NCBI RefSeq assembly: GCF_025766255.1
Contig: NW_026516785.1
Span: 1 to 64,000 of the forward strand
DNA: 64,000 nt
Source of the DNA: Zychaea mexicana
Taxonomy: Eukaryota > Mucoromycota > Mucoromycetes > Mucorales > Lichtheimiaceae
Reading direction: 5' to 3'
The position numbers and the translations under genes were made by a program. Shown piece after piece: positions 60,301 through 64,000 of this stretch. A model generated the notes under the pieces. The model was not told the origin of the DNA. It did not search any database and saw only the letters and a program-made list of their open reading frames with translations. Numbering within the stretch: the first letter of the stretch is position 1; the number at the start of each line of letters is the position of its first letter.

Positions 60301-60766
60301 CGATTTATCACACCCTTTTCAGGTTGCAACTGACGCTTCAAATACTGGAATCGCTGCAGCACTTTTCCAAGTCATAGATGGTGAAACACGTCATATTGCT
60401 TTCATGGCTAGAGCACTCTCCAAGTCAGAAAGATCCTATAGCACTACACGACGTGAGCTCAGAGCTATTATATTTGCACTTGACAAATTCCACAAATATT
60501 TATATGGCAAACCGTTTAAATTATACACGGATCACAAAGCATTGACCTTCCTCCATACACAAAAAATAGCCAACGCTATGATGATCAGTTGGTTTGACAC
60601 CATCTTACAATACGACTTTGAAATTATTCACCTACCAGGATTAGATAACATCCTTCCTGATCAATTATCTCGCCTTTTTCACATCGATGAAAAAGAGCTG
60701 GAGGGGGTAGTGCTACGCAAATTCATACAATTAATAACACTGTACAAAATAAGACTCTCACAGTAA
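57329..60766 (+). CDS. gag-pol: Gag-protease-RT-RNase H polyprotein
   Basis: 1145 codons from ATG 57329. Gag occupies about residues 1-430 with an acidic N-terminus, a capsid-like helical core and a variant zinc knuckle (CRYCKKVPYVLGHRC). The protease has VDTGANKSFI (near 517) and VTIGLDL. Reverse transcriptase includes QYPLPIAFKDLIDDQIKTWL and the catalytic box FIDD (in VRAFIDDVIIFS) instead of the commoner YxDD. RNase H follows (VATDASNTGIAAALF) up to DQLSRLF. The last 15 or so codons (after a G5 run near 60702-60712) are out of frame with integrase. Gag and pol are joined without a frameshift, as in Tf1-like chromoviruses. Confidence 0.93.
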   Translation: MSSDNNQATNINETVDQANVVTPGTVEVSSNDVEMVDSESASKNGTETSTETSTETMARNIITPSTYLEQRKLTPSNMGAILKARLAKATEEYLQAQDASPDDLLKLKQAHKEALDAFNIYQATQQALSMSEQFEDRKASCVVPKNLPILQVQGGPVRDSSKPVHNSVSAFISAFEIQLRSHSIDLDGNWERLFWLCLDDNQMTWFRRDVADRQLKWKQACVEIKKEYGNPFHTYLKRHELFVARPQANEAIRVYAERWMSLAHEAGRASGRDLTFDFISSLPPSIREKIYPVLARQYGVDWPSEVTEVVQLIISTLGEFVDKFQDNGSYASIHAPGKKRRMGNEHLSSSSSSPAPASRRPRHYGDCPVHPKGNHSATDCHVLQRQREAVQQQVRNNRQSTGSDNLCRYCKKVPYVLGHRCQEYFDAKGKKKSGTSTTMVSNRSVHISSSPSSSSSTTPSKRDEETLNHISLDGMDITGNYINRTTQINNTLQATDDIDSLIVPITVQTKQVFGLVDTGANKSFITPTWLQNIESTSVLKINKNAVKNISITLAAKDVTAYLLGLLENVELQYNGKRFKHNFYIMELSGTTPVTIGLDLMFKLGIGITGLATSWEPLTPNNEKQIIDLPEPNNSPYGTEEQRKQFLQAIQPSLDRNAQIPKRALCTMPEAVVRLDVPEGIVCHRRQYPLPIAFKDLIDDQIKTWLDEGIIEPAPAGTAWNSPITLAPKKDPVTGAYDTNKRRICMDVRLINQHLLQCEQHPLPLLSDVIAAIQGNDNSGNSNRTVVTTCLDVKSAFTSLPLYEPHRERTAFTIEGHIQYQFRGACYGLRHLSSVFTRCLTVLLREMPFVRAFIDDVIIFSNSIEEHAIHVAAVIDKLTEVNFRINHDKAVYAQRCVYLLGHCVSTEGVSLDKRKVCNIQNIPTPTTGKAIAAFCGTINYMRSYLPKVSEVMAPLDRLRNAKSLKGLWTQKEQHSFDTLKKMLLEAPILRFPDLSHPFQVATDASNTGIAAALFQVIDGETRHIAFMARALSKSERSYSTTRRELRAIIFALDKFHKYLYGKPFKLYTDHKALTFLHTQKIANAMMISWFDTILQYDFEIIHLPGLDNILPDQLSRLFHIDEKELEGVVLRKFIQLITLYKIRLSQ

Positions 60767-62229
60767 ACACACAAACAAGTAATAACACTGACAACATAGA
60801 TGATGACATCTATTTTGAACCACCCGAACATGAAAGACTGGAATTACTTAAAAAAGCACATGCATTTGGTCACTTTGGCGCTGAAGCTATCACAAAAGCA
60901 CTACACAATGATGGTTTGAAATGGAACAATATGTACAAAGAAGCCGCACACATTGTAAAAAGCTGCCCTGAATGCCAGCGATTCAACATCACCAAGAAAG
61001 GTTATAACCCTTTGAGACCTCTTCATGCATTCTATCCGGGTGATCATTGGACAATTGATCTTGCAAGCGGCTTCGGCACAAGCCATCGCGGAAACAATTA
61101 TCTCTTAGTCATGGTAGACGTATGCACACGTTTTTGTGTTTTACACGCACTTCCTGATAAAACATCAGACACTGTCGTTCAAGCAGTCATCGACACATTT
61201 TGCTTAGTGGGCTTTTGCCGTTATCTCAGCAGTGATAATGGTACTGAATTCAAGAACCAACTAATGACTCGTCTTCGAGAAGCCTCTGGATTCGACCAAA
61301 GACTTTCTACGCCTTTTCACCCAAGAGCTCAGGGATTGGCTGAAAGATTTGTGCAAACAACTGTTAACATCATCCGCAAGTATACAAAAGGAGCAGTTAG
61401 AGACTGGGACTTATATGTCAAACCAGCACAATTAGCCCTTAACAACAAAGTTGCCAATAGACATGGTTCTACACCATTTGCTCTTATGTTCAATAGAACA
61501 ATGAACGGTTTCAGGGACTATAGCAAAGAACAGATCCCGCGACCACTCACAGAAGATGAGCTGCAAAACCGCATTGAACAAATGACAAACATTGTCTTTC
61601 CTGCAATTTCGGAAAGAGCAAAGGCACTGGATGATATAAAAAAAGGCAAATACAATGCCAAGTTCAGAATCACCGATTATCCCATCGGAAGCACGGTCAT
61701 GGTCATTGATGAATTACGCAGTAAGAAGATGGATCCAAGATATGAAGGACCATATACTGTAGTACGCAAAACCAAAGGTGGTTCTTATGTCCTTAGAGAT
61801 GAACAGGGTCTATTAACTTCTCGTAACTACGCACCCTCACAAATGAAACTTCTATCACAGGATGAATTAATTGACACAGAAGAAGCATTTGAAGAAAACG
61901 GTAAATATTACACCGTACAGTCAATTGTAGACCACAAAGAGCTTGCACCAGGCAAATATCAATACCGGGTTAGATGGAAAGATTATACACCTGATGACGA
62001 TTCCTGGGAACCAGCAGAAGCATTTAATAGTCCACAACCAATCATGAAATATTGGGAACGTGTTGGTATCACACCACCGAAGCAAAGCAAAATACAAACT
62101 GCATTACCTGTGACGCACATCCCACAGCAATCACAATGTAAAGCAAAAGGAACTATTTCCAAACGTCAAGAGGGTTCCACACCTACACCATCTACTAGAC
62201 GCAGTAAGCGTTTACGCACACGTTGCTAA
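60691..62229 (+). CDS. pol: Integrase with chromodomain, in the -1 frame
   Basis: The frame opens at 60691 and has no convincing ATG, so it is not an independent gene. It overlaps the upstream frame by 76 bp. It contains the HHCC zinc finger (HAFGHFG...CPECQRF), the catalytic D-D-E (WTIDLASGF, LSSDNGTEFKN, GLAERFVQTTVN), a GPYTVVRKTKGGSYVL GPY/H-type module, and a chromodomain (YQYRVRWKDYTPDDDSWEPA). Translation requires a -1 shift, or one more G in the run near 60707. The basic C-terminal tail is Ser/Thr/Lys-rich. Confidence 0.9.
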   Translation, partial: KRAGGGSATQIHTINNTVQNKTLTVNTQTSNNTDNIDDDIYFEPPEHERLELLKKAHAFGHFGAEAITKALHNDGLKWNNMYKEAAHIVKSCPECQRFNITKKGYNPLRPLHAFYPGDHWTIDLASGFGTSHRGNNYLLVMVDVCTRFCVLHALPDKTSDTVVQAVIDTFCLVGFCRYLSSDNGTEFKNQLMTRLREASGFDQRLSTPFHPRAQGLAERFVQTTVNIIRKYTKGAVRDWDLYVKPAQLALNNKVANRHGSTPFALMFNRTMNGFRDYSKEQIPRPLTEDELQNRIEQMTNIVFPAISERAKALDDIKKGKYNAKFRITDYPIGSTVMVIDELRSKKMDPRYEGPYTVVRKTKGGSYVLRDEQGLLTSRNYAPSQMKLLSQDELIDTEEAFEENGKYYTVQSIVDHKELAPGKYQYRVRWKDYTPDDDSWEPAEAFNSPQPIMKYWERVGITPPKQSKIQTALPVTHIPQQSQCKAKGTISKRQEGSTPTPSTRRSKRLRTRC

Positions 62230-62260
62230 GCACATTCTTCACAGAATAATGTTTAACCTG

Positions 62261-62271
62261 GAAGGGGGTGA
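62261..62271 (+). promoter_or_regulatory. Polypurine tract
   Basis: GAAGGGGGTGA directly before the 3' LTR, the expected plus-strand primer. Confidence 0.85.
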
Positions 62272-62692
62272 TGTGGTGAACCACATTAATACACTGCTTA
62301 AGATATCAACAATAAGATATTCGGTTAAACATTATAGCACACACGTATGAACACTACGGCATTTCGGCTAAACACTATTGAATAAAATCTCTCACTCAAA
62401 TGATCCACCTTACGTGAACAGGACAATGAACCTATCAACAGGTACCTCGGCCATTACATCAGCTAACGCCGGTTTCAAAGATGTGCCCGATTAACATAGC
62501 GACTTCAATAGAAGTTCTGATACGTCCTTGATCCATCCTCTATCACATAGTTTATCCATTAGTCGGATGAATTGATATCGCCGTCTTAATAGCTAGAATA
62601 TAAAAGAGCTTTATCTTTTGTTGGAATAAAACATCATCTCAAAGATACTTAATCTTGTCCCTTATTATCTTTATTAAAGCTCTATCATCACA
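62272..62692 (+). repeat. 3' LTR of the young gypsy element
   Basis: 421 bp; I saw no difference from the 5' LTR. Followed by the duplicated CTTAT. Confidence 0.93.
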
Positions 62693-62879
62693 CTTATCCT
62701 TCACTCTTGAATATAAAATATAATCCTACACACAATAAAAAGAATATAAGTACATTTTAAGTTATAGTTCTATAGCAAACATATTGACAGCTATATCTTA
62801 TAATATAATGATGCTTCCCAATAAGAAGATTGACTACTTGAATATAAGTACCTTATATATATTATATGTATAATACATG

Positions 62880-63000
62880 GGTCACAATGGGTCAACGGGT
62901 CGGGTCAAGGGTTAGACGGGTTGACCCACAGGTCAGAAAAGCATAAACCTGACCCGTTGACCCATCCTCAAACTACGGGTCAGATTGCGACCCCTATACT
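62880..63000. repeat. GGGTCAACGGGTC-type repeat and hairpin, right patch
   Basis: Repeated GGGTCAACGGGTC, GGGTTGACCC and, inverted, CCTGACCCGTTGACCC, giving a hairpin. It ends TTGCGACCCC, which matches 56360-56380 in reverse. The style is that of hAT-type or MITE termini. Confidence 0.55.
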
Positions 63001-64000
63001 AAATATATGGTGTAGACAGGGGGGGATAAGTAAACAAAGAAAGAGAACAGATGGAACTAGAATAGAACAAAGACAGAAAGGCTGGATAAGAATGTGGTGT
63101 TAGGTGCTCCTTTCAGTATGAATATGACTAGACAACAAGAATGAAACTTAAAGCTCCAGTAGTTAATAATAACTTGAGAAAATGCTGAAACAAGATTTAT
63201 AACGCAGTTTTTACAGTTAGATTAATTGACGCTGTTAAGCACACTAATAATTTATAATGTTTCTTTCTCTACTGTCTTCACGCACAAATATCTACTCAAA
63301 GAGAAGCTTTTGCGACATATAGCTTGTTTGGATATAAAGCGCAAAAGTGCAGTAATGCTGGGACTTGAAAGAACTAAACTTGAAGTTCGTTCACCTACTG
63401 TATTTACTGCCTGCTACAGTTTCTATGTTACTGTTGACAGCAAATGCTTCTAGATAATAAAGGTGGGAACAGAGGACGTGAAGTAGACCATAATAATAAA
63501 GATGTGTAGTGAAATGAAAGATCGGTACATCATTCATGTAACAAATGGCAAAAACCTATATATAAGCACTTTATATTGGAAAATCAAATTGACTGCTGAG
63601 TAGCATAATACGTAATAAGCGTACTACTTTGATAGGCATCCCATATCGGCTAAGAAGAATATTTAATGCATCAGTAAATGAATCACGAAGAAACTACATG
63701 CGTGTGAACATGCCAATTATCTGCTAACCTGCAAATCTCATGCTTATTATATAAATCACAAGATGACACTTGTAAAGGTACAGTGTTATAGTTTTGAGTA
63801 TCGTATTATAGCTAATGAAACAATTCAAAAACAGTATTAAAAAGCACTCTATCTGAATACTACGAATCGGACGCTTTCTCTTAAGCATAGGTCAATTGTA
63901 ATGATGGGATTATATTGAAGGTTTCTTGACTGTATGTAGTATATGGCGATATGCAGATGTCGATGTTCTAGATATAGATAGAGAACTTAAGCTATTTAGG
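63001..64000. other. No gene seen
   Basis: AT-rich DNA with only short frames, none with a recognisable motif. Confidence 0.45.

Larger units (their letters stand above)
56865..62692 (+). mobile_element. Complete young Ty3/gypsy chromovirus
   Basis: A 5828-bp element with 421-bp LTRs that look identical by eye, flanked by a perfect 5-bp duplication CTTAT (56860-56864 and 62693-62697). It encodes gag-protease-RT-RNase H in one frame and integrase-chromodomain in another. A polypurine tract (GAAGGGGGTGA) precedes the 3' LTR. Identical LTRs imply very recent insertion. Confidence 0.95.

Overview
This is a window of nuclear DNA from a filamentous fungus. Protein genes have short introns (about 30-240 nt, mostly GTAAGT/GTATGT donors, CTAAT/CTAAC-like branch sites and pyrimidine-rich acceptors). 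Housekeeping genes sit in small islands, and between them lie chromodomain Ty3/gypsy elements, Helitron, Mutator, pogo and LINE remnants. The protein and element mix, including the AT-rich chromodomain DDE element, suggests an early-diverging fungus, perhaps Mucoromycota. That assignment is inference from style, not a database match.

Layout. 1-2.0 kb: possible terminal exon of a gene entering from the left, plus weak ORFs. 2.0-4.2 kb: a very AT-rich, decayed DDE transposon with a chromodomain. 4.4-9.25 kb: a 5'-truncated gypsy chromovirus with two nonsense codons, ending in three tandem LTRs; the last LTR cuts into a Mutator-like transposase gene (9.25-11.5 kb, minus). 11.7-12.6 kb: inverted-repeat and foldback elements. 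13.4-19.6 kb: a divergent gene pair. The minus-strand member encodes an HMG-box-like/C2H2 protein. The plus-strand member is an intact eight-exon gene whose protein I read as a tyrosine-recombinase-like domain fused to a RecQ helicase and a Cys-rich tail. 20.7-21.9 kb: Helitron PIF1 helicase and LINE remnants.

Host genes: SET/MYND-like methyltransferase (23.1-24.5 kb), RhoGEF with DH-PH domains (27.9-29.8 kb), cytochrome P450 (31.3-33.3 kb, minus), a small C2-domain protein (44.6-45.3 kb), a Ubc4/5-type E2 (48.8-49.9 kb), an NmrA-like NAD(P)-binding protein (50.3-51.5 kb, minus) and tRNA-Gln(UUG) (55.7 kb, minus). I rebuilt the exons of these genes and of the recombinase-helicase so that every junction keeps phase.

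34-41 kb is a second repeat-rich block: a pogo/Tigger pseudogene, a Helitron 3' end with PIF1 fragments, a strongly spliced multi-exon transcript with little coding potential, and two inverted copies of a 220-250 bp repeat around the latter two. 56.9-62.7 kb is a very young gypsy element with 421-bp LTRs that look identical and a perfect 5-bp target duplication; its integrase lies in the -1 frame. Most of the sequence between these blocks shows no supportable gene.

The most interesting unit is the 13.4-19.6 kb pair. A tyrosine recombinase, a RecQ helicase and a divergent DNA-binding protein together look like the gene set of a mobile or subtelomeric element rather than a host pathway.
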